The translations under genes and the position numbers were made by a program. The notes beneath the pieces were generated by a model. That model saw only the letters and a program-made list of their open reading frames with translations, did no database searches and had not been told where the DNA came from. This document shows, in pieces, positions 1 through 7,582 of a stretch of DNA of 21,894 nt; position 1 is the stretch's first letter; each line of letters opens with the position of its first letter. This DNA is from Methylomonas sp. (GTDB taxonomy: Bacteria; Pseudomonadota; Gammaproteobacteria; Methylococcales; Methylomonadaceae): the NCBI GenBank assembly GCA_026990815.1, contig JALXCS010000088.1, positions 2,585 to 24,478 on the forward strand, in the 5' to 3' direction.

Positions 1-568
1 TAGTAATTTTTAACCATGGCTTGATTTTTACTGCAAGACTGAAAATTAGCCCATTGAAAAAAAAGATAAATGAAATGGCAAAAATATGGATATGTGAAAC
101 TCTTGTTAGCGTTGTGGTTGATGCTCCTTTATTAGTCGTTGTAACCTTTTTTACATTTTCATATCGTGTAAAGTCTGGTAAACCAGGGATTACGCTGTGA
201 CATGAAATACAATTACTATAGAAAATATTTTTAATTTGTTTTTGCCACTGGTCTTTGGGGGCGCCAGCTCTTACCCACTTAATGATCTCCATCTTATCTG
301 CCTCTGGCGCTTTGTCTCTCATCGAGCCATTGAGTTTGGTTTCAATTTTGCTATTTGCCGGGTCGCCATGATAACTGTATACGATATCATCAACAGATAA
401 TCCAAATTTACCATCAGCCATGCCATGTGTCGTAAGAATTTGCGCGCTGGCCAATAAAGCTCCCAGTCCAACTGTCAATAAATAGCCACTAAAAAGACTT
501 TTAATGGTGCTGCTAAGGCTGGGTAAATTTAACCAGCTAAAATCATTCTTTTGTTTATTGTTGGTCAT
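1..568 (-). CDS. Membrane-anchored c-type heme protein, 3' end cut by window edge
   Basis: Reading the minus strand from the ATG at 568 gives 189 codons without a stop, running off the left edge. The product starts MTNNKQKNDF. It has a hydrophobic segment at about residues 26-47, a polar stretch of about 110 residues, and a second hydrophobic segment at about 159-181. One CxxCH motif (CISCH, residues 120-124) lies in the polar stretch and predicts covalent heme c, which would place that stretch in the periplasm. Histidines at 48, 159 and 161 sit at the membrane boundaries and could be further ligands; that is inference. An in-frame TAA lies a few codons upstream of the ATG, so this is the only plausible start; no good ribosome site is visible. 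It is divergent from rlmE. I do not recognise a named family with certainty. An electron-transfer or heme-sensing membrane protein is the natural guess. Confidence 0.72.
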   Translation of the reverse strand, partial: MTNNKQKNDFSWLNLPSLSSTIKSLFSGYLLTVGLGALLASAQILTTHGMADGKFGLSVDDIVYSYHGDPANSKIETKLNGSMRDKAPEADKMEIIKWVRAGAPKDQWQKQIKNIFYSNCISCHSVIPGLPDFTRYENVKKVTTTNKGASTTTLTRVSHIHIFAISFIFFFNGLIFSLAVKIKPWLKIT

Positions 569-769
569 GTTTGAAAAAATTGACGAAGTAGGGGCACTGT
601 CTTAAAAGTTATTTATTGCCTCGAGTTTCACTTTTCTTGGTGAAAAAAATAAAGAAGTGAATTGCTATATTATTGCAAATACCCGAGAATATTAGTCAAG
701 TATATAAGGTATAGGATTTGCAAATTAATTATTCCAGAGAAAATTGTATTCGGATGAGGAAATAAAACT

Positions 770-1390
770 TTGGCTCGTAGTAAAAGTAGCCATAAATGGC
801 TTCAGGAACATTTCAAGGATGAGTTTGTCAAAAAAGCCCATAAACAGGGTTTCCGTTCACGTGCCGTTTTTAAGCTCCAGGAAATTCAGGAGAAAGATCG
901 GATAATTAGGCCGGGAATGAATATTCTGGATTTAGGTGCAGCGCCAGGAGGATGGTCCCAATATGCTCGAAAATTAATTGGAGCAAATGATAGGATTTAC
1001 GCTTTGGATATATTGCCAATCAAGCCCTTAGACGGCGTCGAGTTTATTCAAGGTGATTTCAGAGAAGATGCTGTGTTGGCTAAATTGATTGAGTTATTGG
1101 ATAACCGGGAAATAAATTTGGTTTTATCTGATATGGCGCCAAATATAACCGGAAATAAAGCGATTGATCAGCCTGGATCAATGTATTTAGCTGAATTGGC
1201 TTTGGATGTGGCCAGACTGGTACTTGAACGAAATGGAAGTTTTCTTGTCAAACTTTTTCAAGGGCAGGGAAGTGATGACTTTTTGGCCGAGGTGCATAAG
1301 TTTTTTTCCAAGGTATTAATTAGGAAGCCAAAGGCATCACGTTCAAGAAGCAATGAAGTGTATGTTTTAGCAAAGGGTTTTAGGCAGTAA
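770..1390 (+). CDS. rlmE: 23S rRNA 2'-O-ribose methyltransferase RlmE (FtsJ/RrmJ)
   Basis: The 206-residue product is the usual length for RlmE, which in E. coli methylates the 2'-O of U2552 in the A loop of 23S rRNA in the assembled 50S subunit, using S-adenosylmethionine. The Rossmann-type SAM motif DLGAAPGGWSQ is at residues 54-64. The catalytic K-D-K-E tetrad of the family is present at K35, D121 (SDMAPN), K161 (FLVKLFQG) and E196. The start is TTG: the next in-frame Met is residue 50, and GAGGAA at 756-761 lies 8 bases upstream of the TTG. The rlmE-ftsH order is the same as in E. coli, where both belong to the heat-shock response. No sigma-32 promoter could be picked out here. Confidence 0.96.
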   Translation: MARSKSSHKWLQEHFKDEFVKKAHKQGFRSRAVFKLQEIQEKDRIIRPGMNILDLGAAPGGWSQYARKLIGANDRIYALDILPIKPLDGVEFIQGDFREDAVLAKLIELLDNREINLVLSDMAPNITGNKAIDQPGSMYLAELALDVARLVLERNGSFLVKLFQGQGSDDFLAEVHKFFSKVLIRKPKASRSRSNEVYVLAKGFRQ

Positions 1391-1448
1391 GAAATAATTT
1401 AACTATGCTAGATTTAGTAGCTGTAACCTAATTTATAACACAGAACAG

Positions 1449-1492
1449 GTAAAATTGCCGGTCAGGTTTAGTATTTCCTGATACAATTTTAC
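1449..1492 (+). promoter_or_regulatory. Two-tiered inverted repeat between rlmE and ftsH
   Basis: GTAAAATTG at 1449-1457 is the exact reverse complement of CAATTTTAC at 1484-1492. Nested inside, TCAGG (1462-1466) pairs with CCTGA (1477-1481). After one mismatch, three further pairs (1445-1447 with 1494-1496) extend the stem. No T-run follows closely, so it is not a classical terminator. It would lie in the leader of ftsH or the tail of rlmE mRNA and may be an RNA-stability element or an operator. Function is unknown. Confidence 0.45.
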
Positions 1493-1533
1493 ATGTATTT
1501 AAAAAATGACCGTTCCGGTCGGGAGCGAATAGC

Positions 1534-3474
1534 TTGAACGATATGGTAAAAAACATAATTCTCTGGGTAGTTATTGCCGTTGTACTGATGTCTTTATTCA
1601 ATAGCTTTGGTACGCGAGGTGGTAGACCAGATTCAACAATATCTTATACGCAATTTATTGATTCAGTAAAAGCGGGGCAGATTCAACAGGTTATCATTGA
1701 TGACAAAGTCATCAAAGGTAAAACACAGGGTGGTGAGCGCTTTAAAACTTATGCTCCTGACGATCCTCATTTAATTGATGATCTACTGGCAAATGGCGTG
1801 GATATCAAGGCGCGTGAGCCTGAACAGCAATCAATGTTCATGCAAATCTTTATTTCATGGTTTCCAATGCTGTTGCTGATTGGTGTGTGGGTGTTTTTCA
1901 TGCGGCAAATGCAAGGCGGTGGCAGTGGTGGCCGTGGTGGAGCAATGGGTTTTGGAAAAAGTAAAGCCAAATTGCTGGAAGAAGACCAGATCAAGGTAAC
2001 CTTTGCTGATGTTGCAGGCGTGGAAGAAGCCAAGGAAGAAGTGGAAGAAATGGTGGATTTTCTGAAAGATCCAGCAAAATATCAGAAACTTGGCGGTAAA
2101 ATTCCTCGTGGTGCATTAATGGTTGGCCCGCCGGGAACAGGTAAAACATTGTTGGCGCGCGCTATTGCTGGTGAAGCCAAAGTTCCATTTTTTTCAATAT
2201 CTGGTTCTGATTTTGTTGAGATGTTCGTTGGTGTCGGGGCCTCAAGAGTTCGAGACATGTTCGAGCAAGCAAAGAAACATGCGCCATGTATTATTTTTAT
2301 TGATGAGATTGATGCGGTTGGTCGACAGCGTGGCGCTGGCTTAGGTGGGGGGCATGATGAGCGTGAGCAAACTTTAAACCAGCTGCTGGTTGAGATGGAT
2401 GGTTTTGAGGGTAATGAGGGTATTATTGTGATTGCCGCAACTAATCGTCCGGACGTTTTGGATAAGGCGTTATTACGTCCAGGCCGATTTGATAGGCAGG
2501 TAACTGTTGGGCTACCAGATATCCGTGGTCGTGAGCAGATTTTGAAAGTACATTTAAAGAAAGTTCCTACTGATGATGATGTGATCATAAAATATATTGC
2601 CCAAGGGACACCGGGTTTTTCCGGAGCTGATTTGGCAAATCTGGTCAATGAGGCGGCACTATTTGCTGCCAGGAATGATAAGCGTCTGGTAACCATGGCG
2701 CATCTCGAGAAAGCCAAGGATAAGTTGATCATGGGTGCTGAGCGTCGTTCAATGGTCATGAGTGAAAAAGAAAAGAAAATGACTGCCTATCACGAAGCTG
2801 GTCATGCCATTGTTGGTAGATTGGTTCCTGATCACGATCCAGTTTACAAGGTCAGTATTATGCCTCGTGGGCGGGCATTGGGTGTCACCATGTTTTTGCC
2901 CGAAAAGGACGAATATAGTGCCAGTAAACGTAAGCTGGATAGCATGATTTCAAGTTTGTATGGTGGTCGGATTGCCGAAAATATGATTTTCGGATGGGAA
3001 GAAGTCAGTACCGGAGCTTCTAACGATATTGAAAGAGCCACTGAGCTGGCCAGAAACATGGTGACCAAGTGGGGCTTGTCGCAACGCCTTGGGCCATTGG
3101 CCTATAGCGAAGAAGAGGGCGAGGTATTTCTGGGACGTTCAGTAACTCAGCATAAATCAGTCGCTGAAGAAACTGCACATACTATTGATGAAGAAATTCG
3201 TTCCATTATTGACAGAAATTATGAGCGGGCAGAAAAGATCCTGAAAGAAAATGAGGATATTTTGCATGCCATGGCAGATGCTCTAATGAAATATGAGACT
3301 ATTGATAAATATCAACTGGACGATCTAATGGCACGTAAGAAGCCTGTCAGAGAGCCGCAGGGGTGGGATGATAAGCCACAGCCTCCAAAAGACGGTGGCA
3401 GTGTTGAAGTCCAAGTAGAAGAAAAAGATAAAAAGTCGGGCCCTTCAATTGATGGAGCAGCTGAACAACATTAA
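1534..3474 (+). CDS. ftsH: ATP-dependent zinc metalloprotease FtsH
   Basis: The 646-residue product is a membrane AAA+ protease that degrades misassembled membrane proteins and regulatory proteins; in E. coli these include LpxC and sigma-32. Order: TM1 at about 8-25, periplasmic domain, TM2 at about 103-123, glycine-rich linker, AAA domain with Walker A GPPGTGKT (198-205), pore motif FVGVG (231-235) and Walker B IIFIDEID (253-260), then the M41 peptidase with HEAGH (420-424) and the third zinc ligand likely D498 in SNDIE. The C-terminal tail (about 600-646) is charged and low in complexity. The TTG at 1534 is chosen because GGGAG at 1521-1525 is 8 bases away and MNDM is a common beginning in relatives; the ATG at 1543 would give the E. 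coli-like beginning MVKN. The folP gene that often follows is absent here. Confidence 0.98.
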   Translation: MNDMVKNIILWVVIAVVLMSLFNSFGTRGGRPDSTISYTQFIDSVKAGQIQQVIIDDKVIKGKTQGGERFKTYAPDDPHLIDDLLANGVDIKAREPEQQSMFMQIFISWFPMLLLIGVWVFFMRQMQGGGSGGRGGAMGFGKSKAKLLEEDQIKVTFADVAGVEEAKEEVEEMVDFLKDPAKYQKLGGKIPRGALMVGPPGTGKTLLARAIAGEAKVPFFSISGSDFVEMFVGVGASRVRDMFEQAKKHAPCIIFIDEIDAVGRQRGAGLGGGHDEREQTLNQLLVEMDGFEGNEGIIVIAATNRPDVLDKALLRPGRFDRQVTVGLPDIRGREQILKVHLKKVPTDDDVIIKYIAQGTPGFSGADLANLVNEAALFAARNDKRLVTMAHLEKAKDKLIMGAERRSMVMSEKEKKMTAYHEAGHAIVGRLVPDHDPVYKVSIMPRGRALGVTMFLPEKDEYSASKRKLDSMISSLYGGRIAENMIFGWEEVSTGASNDIERATELARNMVTKWGLSQRLGPLAYSEEEGEVFLGRSVTQHKSVAEETAHTIDEEIRSIIDRNYERAEKILKENEDILHAMADALMKYETIDKYQLDDLMARKKPVREPQGWDDKPQPPKDGGSVEVQVEEKDKKSGPSIDGAAEQH

Positions 3475-3491
3475 TCTTGTTAAAAAGTAGC

Positions 3492-3529
3492 AAAAAAGGA
3501 GAGTCATGTTATTGTCTCTCCTTTTTTTT
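3492..3529 (+). terminator. Rho-independent terminator after ftsH
   Basis: GGAGAG (3498-3503) pairs with CTCTCC (3516-3521) around a 12-base loop. The stem is flanked by six A on the left and eight T on the right, which lengthen it to 12 pairs. The A/T symmetry means it could also work on the opposite strand. It separates ftsH from glmM, so glmM should have its own promoter in the roughly 50 bases that follow. Confidence 0.9.
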
Positions 3530-3580
3530 GCTATCTAATACTATATTTAGGTTGATATTAGCTTAAACAGGGTAACAAAA

Positions 3581-4921
3581 ATGACAAAAAAATATTTCGG
3601 AACTGATGGTATTCGGGGCAAGGTTGGAGACTATCCCATTACAGCGGATTTTCTTTTAAAATTGGGTTGGGCAACAGGAAGGGTGTTTGCCGAAGAAGGT
3701 CATGGATTTGTTTTGGTCGGTAAAGATACCCGTATTTCAGGATATATGTTCGAATCTGCGCTTGAGGCCGGTTTGGCTTCAGCTGGGGTTGATACCCATT
3801 TGCTTGGGCCGATGCCAACGCCAGGCATTGCATATCTAACTCGTACTCTCAGGGCGAAGGCCGGGATTGTTATTAGTGCTTCTCATAATCCGTATTATGA
3901 TAACGGCATTAAGTTTTTTTCTGTACAAGGCACGAAATTACCTGATGAACTGGAACATAAGATAGAAAAATATCTTGATATGCCGCTGACTACAGTGCAA
4001 TCCTCTAAATTGGGTAAGGCAAAGAGACTGGAAGATGCTGCAGGACGATATATTGAATTCTGCAAGGGAACCATTCCTTCCTGGTTTGATTTTAAAGGCA
4101 TGAGAATTGTAGTCGATTGTGCCAATGGCTCGACTTATCACATTGCACCACATGTTTTCAGTGAAATTGGGGCTGAAGTGGTTACCATTGGGGACGAGCC
4201 TGATGGTTTGAATATTAATGAAAATTGTGGGGCGACGAATCTTGATAGGCTGGTGGCGGCAGTATTAGAGTCGCGTGCTGATTTTGGCATTGCCCTAGAT
4301 GGAGATGGTGACAGGGTCATGATGGTTGATCACAATGGTGTTGTCGTTGATGGTGATGAATTGATTTATATTATTGCAAAATCCAGACAGCAGAGAAATC
4401 AAATGGCTGGTCCAGTAGTTGGGACCTTGATGAGTAATTTGGGCATGGAACATGCCTTAAGAAAGCTGGATATCGAATTGCTGCGTGCAAAAGTGGGGGA
4501 TCGATATGTCATGGAACTCCTGGCGAAACACAATGGTGTACTTGGCGGAGAAAATTCCGGGCATATTATTTGTCTTGATCGGACAACAACGGGTGATGGT
4601 ATTGTATCTGCTTTACAGGTGATGGCAGAAATTCTTTCTGCGGAAAAATCATTAGCGGAATTGAAATCAGATATGGAAAAGTATCCACAGGTATTGGTCA
4701 ATGTTAAAGTTGACAAAAAAGTTGACTTAGATAGTTTGGGATCAGTACAGAAAGCAGTAAAAGCGGTGGAAAAACTGTTAGGTGATACCGGACGTGTGTT
4801 ATTACGGGCTTCGGGGACAGAGCCACTGGTGAGAGTGATGGTTGAAGGAATGGATGAGGATATGGTCAAAAATTGTGCCCATTCATTAGCGGAAGACGTA
4901 CGCAAAGCAATAGTGGCTTGA
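3581..4921 (+). CDS. glmM: Phosphoglucosamine mutase GlmM
   Basis: The 446-residue product belongs to the alpha-D-phosphohexomutase family and is one residue longer than E. coli GlmM. It converts glucosamine-6-phosphate to glucosamine-1-phosphate, the step before GlmU in UDP-GlcNAc synthesis for peptidoglycan and lipid A. The four family signatures are present: the phosphoserine loop SASHNP with the phosphorylated S101, the metal-binding loop DGDGDR (240-245), the sugar-binding loop GGENSGH (322-328) and the phosphate-binding loop RASGTEP (409-415). The start context is weak (AGGGT about 10 bases upstream). It sits between the ftsH terminator and tpiA. In many gammaproteobacteria folP precedes glmM; here it does not. 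Confidence 0.97.
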   Translation: MTKKYFGTDGIRGKVGDYPITADFLLKLGWATGRVFAEEGHGFVLVGKDTRISGYMFESALEAGLASAGVDTHLLGPMPTPGIAYLTRTLRAKAGIVISASHNPYYDNGIKFFSVQGTKLPDELEHKIEKYLDMPLTTVQSSKLGKAKRLEDAAGRYIEFCKGTIPSWFDFKGMRIVVDCANGSTYHIAPHVFSEIGAEVVTIGDEPDGLNINENCGATNLDRLVAAVLESRADFGIALDGDGDRVMMVDHNGVVVDGDELIYIIAKSRQQRNQMAGPVVGTLMSNLGMEHALRKLDIELLRAKVGDRYVMELLAKHNGVLGGENSGHIICLDRTTTGDGIVSALQVMAEILSAEKSLAELKSDMEKYPQVLVNVKVDKKVDLDSLGSVQKAVKAVEKLLGDTGRVLLRASGTEPLVRVMVEGMDEDMVKNCAHSLAEDVRKAIVA

Positions 4922-4960
4922 GTTTTTTCCCATATATTTATAGAATATCCTGTTTTGATT

Positions 4961-4966
4961 GGAGAG
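4961..4966 (+). promoter_or_regulatory. Ribosome binding site that fixes the tpiA start
   Basis: GGAGAG lies 4 bases before the ATG at 4971. An in-frame TTG at 4959 would place this purine run inside the coding region, so the ATG is the better start. Confidence 0.75.
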
Positions 4967-4970
4967 AAGC

Positions 4971-5717
4971 ATGCGTCGGTCACTGGTAGTTGGAAATTGG
5001 AAAATGAATGGGGCACTTGCGAGTGCTAAATCACTCGCAGAAGCCATTGTTTCAGGTATCGATAATACCAATGCAGATATTGCGGTTTGTCCTCCATTTG
5101 TTTATTTAAGAGATATAGATCAAATTTTACAGGGTTCTCATTTGAAGTTTGGCGCTCAGAATGTTGCCGACCAGGAGTCGGGAGCATATACAGGCGAAAT
5201 TTCAGCGAGTATGTTGAATGATATTAATTGTGCCTATGCTATTGTAGGCCATTCCGAACGTCGCAGTTATTATGGGGATACTAATGATTCAGTTGCTAAG
5301 CGATTTTCTCAGGCGTTAAGCCAAAGCATCATTCCTATTCTATGTGTGGGAGAGACGCTTGAGCAACGTGAACAAGGAAACACTTTTAATATTGTGGATG
5401 AGCAACTGGATGCGGTAATTGATTTAGCAGGTATAGCCAGTTTTGAAAACGCAGTTATTGCCTATGAGCCAGTATGGGCCATAGGAACTGGAAAAACAGC
5501 AAGTGATGAACAGGCTCAGGAAGTTCATCAATATATCCGTCAACAGCTTGCAAAACGCAGCCAGGGCATCGCTGATAAAATTCAGATTTTGTATGGCGGT
5601 AGCGTTAAACCTGATAATGCAAAAGGACTATTTGCCATGGAGGATATTGATGGTGGTTTAATAGGCGGAGCTTCGTTAGATGCCGAGTCTTTTCTAAAGA
5701 TTTACAATTCAATTTAA
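4971..5717 (+). CDS. tpiA: Triosephosphate isomerase
   Basis: The 248-residue product interconverts dihydroxyacetone phosphate and glyceraldehyde-3-phosphate in glycolysis and gluconeogenesis. Catalytic residues of the TIM barrel are visible: N9 and K11 in GNWKMNG, H94 in IVGHSERR and E166 in YEPVWAIGTGK, which continues into the flexible loop 6. The phosphate-binding YGGSVKPDN (about 208-216) and GGLIGGASL (228-236) follow. The protein begins MRRSLVVGNWKMNG, which matches the family's usual N-terminus. It is 49 bases behind glmM and 11 bases ahead of secG, consistent with a glmM-tpiA-secG transcript. Confidence 0.97.
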   Translation: MRRSLVVGNWKMNGALASAKSLAEAIVSGIDNTNADIAVCPPFVYLRDIDQILQGSHLKFGAQNVADQESGAYTGEISASMLNDINCAYAIVGHSERRSYYGDTNDSVAKRFSQALSQSIIPILCVGETLEQREQGNTFNIVDEQLDAVIDLAGIASFENAVIAYEPVWAIGTGKTASDEQAQEVHQYIRQQLAKRSQGIADKIQILYGGSVKPDNAKGLFAMEDIDGGLIGGASLDAESFLKIYNSI

Positions 5718-5728
5718 GCTTCAGTTTT

Positions 5729-6232
5729 ATGTATCAAATAATTATTGTTATCCACGTGCTGGTTGGTTTGGCTGTTATTGCTTTAGTGTTAATGCAGCAA
5801 GGGCGTGGAGCTGACGCCGGAGCCGCATTTGGCAGCGGTTCAGCAGGTTCTGTCTTTGGCGCACAAGGTTCAGCATCTTTTCTATCTAGGGCAACTGCAA
5901 TTTTTGCATTCATATTTTTCTCGACTAGTTTGGCTTTGGCAGTGTTAGGAGGGCAGCTTGGTGAAGGAAAAACTGAAGATGTAATTATGGATGAGCCGGA
6001 AATTGAGCAAGTGGTTCCTGACATTGATATTCCAGTGATTCCGGATCAAGAGCCAATGCATGTTCCCTCGATTTCGGAGCAGAAGTCTTTGCAGGAAGGA
6101 GTGCTTGAGCAAAATCTCGAGGAAAATAATGGTCAACAGAATTTAGGGAAAAAAGAAGAGCAGTTCTCTCAGGAACCAAAGCTTCAAAAGTCAGAGGAAT
6201 CCGAAACGAATTTATCTGTACCTGCTGAGTAA
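5729..6232 (+). CDS. secG: Protein translocase subunit SecG, long C-terminal tail
   Basis: SecG is the small third subunit of the SecYEG channel in the inner membrane and helps SecA-driven export. The first 78 residues are typical: TM1 at about 3-21 (IIIVIHVLVGLAVIALVLM), the GRGADAGAAFGSG loop with Gly/Ala/Ser-rich sequence, and TM2 at about 54-75. At 167 residues it is much longer than the roughly 110 of E. coli. The extra 80-90 residues form a Glu/Gln-rich, probably disordered acidic tail that says nothing about function by itself. The gene is 11 bases behind tpiA and 14 bases ahead of tRNA-Leu, the same tpiA-secG-tRNA-Leu arrangement found in many gammaproteobacteria. Confidence 0.94.
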   Translation: MYQIIIVIHVLVGLAVIALVLMQQGRGADAGAAFGSGSAGSVFGAQGSASFLSRATAIFAFIFFSTSLALAVLGGQLGEGKTEDVIMDEPEIEQVVPDIDIPVIPDQEPMHVPSISEQKSLQEGVLEQNLEENNGQQNLGKKEEQFSQEPKLQKSEESETNLSVPAE

Positions 6233-6246
6233 AAGTAACTATAAAT

Positions 6247-6331
6247 GCCGATGTGGTGGAATTGGTAGACACGCTATCTTGAGGGGGTAGTGACGAGAGT
6301 CGTGCCGGTTCAAGTCCGGCCATCGGCACCA
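6247..6331 (+). tRNA. tRNA-Leu (GAG anticodon)
   Basis: The acceptor stem GCCGATG (6247-6253) pairs with CATCGGC (6321-6327), followed by discriminator A and an encoded CCA. The anticodon stem CTATC/GGTAG encloses the loop TTGAGGG with anticodon GAG at 6281-6283. A short type II variable arm (GAC/GTC) and the TTCAAGT T-loop are present, as expected for leucine. It reads CUC and CUU codons. Its 14-base distance from secG suggests it is cut from the secG mRNA. Confidence 0.97.
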
Positions 6332-6342
6332 TTCCATAGAAT

Positions 6343-6374
6343 AAAAAAAGCCAGTGCATACACTGGCTTTTTTT
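6343..6374 (+). terminator. Rho-independent terminator after tRNA-Leu
   Basis: GCCAGTG (6350-6356) and CACTGGC (6361-6367) form a perfect 7-bp stem with a CATA loop. Seven A before and seven T after extend the pairing to 14 bp. It ends the glmM-tpiA-secG-tRNA-Leu unit. Confidence 0.95.
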
Positions 6375-6465
6375 ATTCTTTCTGAGTCGGCAATAGTGAT
6401 GAATTGTTTTGATTGTTTATTAGGGTATGAAAAATTTTGCTTAGGTAAGACTGATATATCGTTAT

Positions 6466-6559
6466 TTGTTTTCTTCTTATCTACGTTATACTATCCGGAT
6501 AATTGAAAGAATAGTTATGTAATTGACAATTTAGAGCTAGGTCTTAATCGAAAAGCTCT
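6466..6559 (+). promoter_or_regulatory. Candidate promoter region and leader of skp
   Basis: The 219 bases between the terminator and skp contain a TATACT box at 6487-6492 and a perfect TTGACA at 6523-6528 followed only by poor -10 candidates, so no promoter can be fixed. AGAGCT (6533-6538) and AGCTCT (6554-6559) could form a leader hairpin. No gene is visible in the gap. Confidence 0.3.
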
Positions 6560-6593
6560 TAAGGTCCTAAACTTTATTTAATGGGGTATTTTA

Positions 6594-7091
6594 ATGATTA
6601 AAACAACGAGCATGCTATTAGGCTTTTTGATGGTTTCTGGTGTATGTTTGGCAGAATTAAAAATTGGCTTTGTCAATGTGCCCAAGGTTATGGAAAAAGC
6701 TCCTCAAGCCGAAAAAGCAAAAAAGCGACTGGAAAAAGAGTTTTCACCTAGAGATAAACAGCTAGTTGCCCAGCAAAAAGAAATAAAAAAATTAGAAGAA
6801 AAATTGGCTCGTGATGCTTCCGTGATGGGCGAATCTGAAAGACGAAAGCTTGAACGTAAAATTGTCAGTAAAAAAAGAGAGGCTGCCCGCTCACAGCAGG
6901 AATTTAGCGAAGATTTTAATCTAAGGCGAAATGAGGAATTAGGGAAGTTACAGCGCCGAATTTACGAGGCTGTCAAGGCATTAGCCAAAGAAGGCAATTA
7001 TGACTTGTTATTAACTGATGGAGTAATCCATGCCAGTGACAAGGTTGACGTAACAGCTGAAGTACAAAAGAAATTATCAGCAATGCCTTAA
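6594..7091 (+). CDS. skp: Periplasmic outer-membrane-protein chaperone Skp (OmpH)
   Basis: The 165-residue product begins with a signal peptide (residues 1-20, likely cut after CLA before ELKIGFVN). The mature part starts with the KIGFVNVPKVM strand typical of Skp and continues as a long, highly charged Lys/Glu helix (about 35-115) with coiled-coil character. This is the tentacle architecture of the trimeric chaperone that holds unfolded outer-membrane proteins for the BAM complex. GGGG at 6583-6586 serves as ribosome site. Cys18 lies in the signal peptide but the residue before it is Val, so a lipobox is unlikely. In relatives bamA precedes and lpxD follows; here bamA is not adjacent and fabZ follows directly. 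Confidence 0.9.
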   Translation: MIKTTSMLLGFLMVSGVCLAELKIGFVNVPKVMEKAPQAEKAKKRLEKEFSPRDKQLVAQQKEIKKLEEKLARDASVMGESERRKLERKIVSKKREAARSQQEFSEDFNLRRNEELGKLQRRIYEAVKALAKEGNYDLLLTDGVIHASDKVDVTAEVQKKLSAMP

Positions 7092-7139
7092 AATTTAAAT
7101 TAACTATAAAAACTATAACATCGCCAGAAGGTAGAGCCA

Positions 7140-7580
7140 TTGAAACTGGATATTTTAGACATACAAGAATTTTTACCACATCGTTATCCATTTCTTTTAG
7201 TTGATAAGGTGGTTGAATGTGAGCCTGGTGTTAGGTTGCTTGCAGTAAAAAATGTAACTTATAACGAACCATTTTTTCAGGGTCATTTTCCTCATATGCC
7301 GGTATTTCCAGGCGTTCTAATTCTAGAGGCTTTGGCCCAAGCGACTGGGTTATTAGCTTCAGAAACTGCTCCCGATGAATTAGGTAAAGGAATGACCTAT
7401 TTTCTGGTGGGTATTGATAAAGCTAAATTTAAAAGAACAGTTGGGCCTGGTGATCAGCTTATGCTTGAAGCACGATTTTTGCGAAGCAAGCGAAATATCT
7501 GGGCTTTTGACTGTCGAGCGGAAGTTGATGGTGAATTTGTCGCCAGTGCAGAAATTCGTTGTGCAGCGGTGGTGGATTAG
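7140..7580 (+). CDS. fabZ: 3-hydroxyacyl-ACP dehydratase FabZ
   Basis: The 146-residue hot-dog-fold enzyme removes water from (3R)-hydroxyacyl-ACP in type II fatty-acid synthesis. It competes with LpxA for the same hydroxyacyl-ACP pool, which is thought to be why the two genes sit together. The catalytic pair is H49 in GHFPHMPVFPG and E63 in ILEALAQ. The LPHRYPFLLVDKV beginning is diagnostic. TTG at 7140 must be the start: the next in-frame Met is residue 53, and AAGG at 7128-7131 is 8 bases upstream. The stop is two bases before the lpxA start, so the two are probably translationally coupled. Confidence 0.97.
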   Translation: MKLDILDIQEFLPHRYPFLLVDKVVECEPGVRLLAVKNVTYNEPFFQGHFPHMPVFPGVLILEALAQATGLLASETAPDELGKGMTYFLVGIDKAKFKRTVGPGDQLMLEARFLRSKRNIWAFDCRAEVDGEFVASAEIRCAAVVD

Positions 7581-7582
7581 TT

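Noticed and set aside
2082..2759. 225-residue minus-strand frame inside ftsH
   Set aside because: Ser/Pro-rich shadow of the AAA domain on the opposite strand; ftsH is fully conserved in the sense frame.
4399..5016. 205-residue minus-strand frame across the end of glmM and the start of tpiA
   Set aside because: Shadow of two conserved genes with no recognisable motif or ribosome site.
5985..6359. Minus-strand frame of 124 residues containing MAGLEPAR
   Set aside because: It reads antisense through tRNA-Leu and the end of secG. MAGLEPAR-type peptides are a known artefact of translating tRNA genes backwards.
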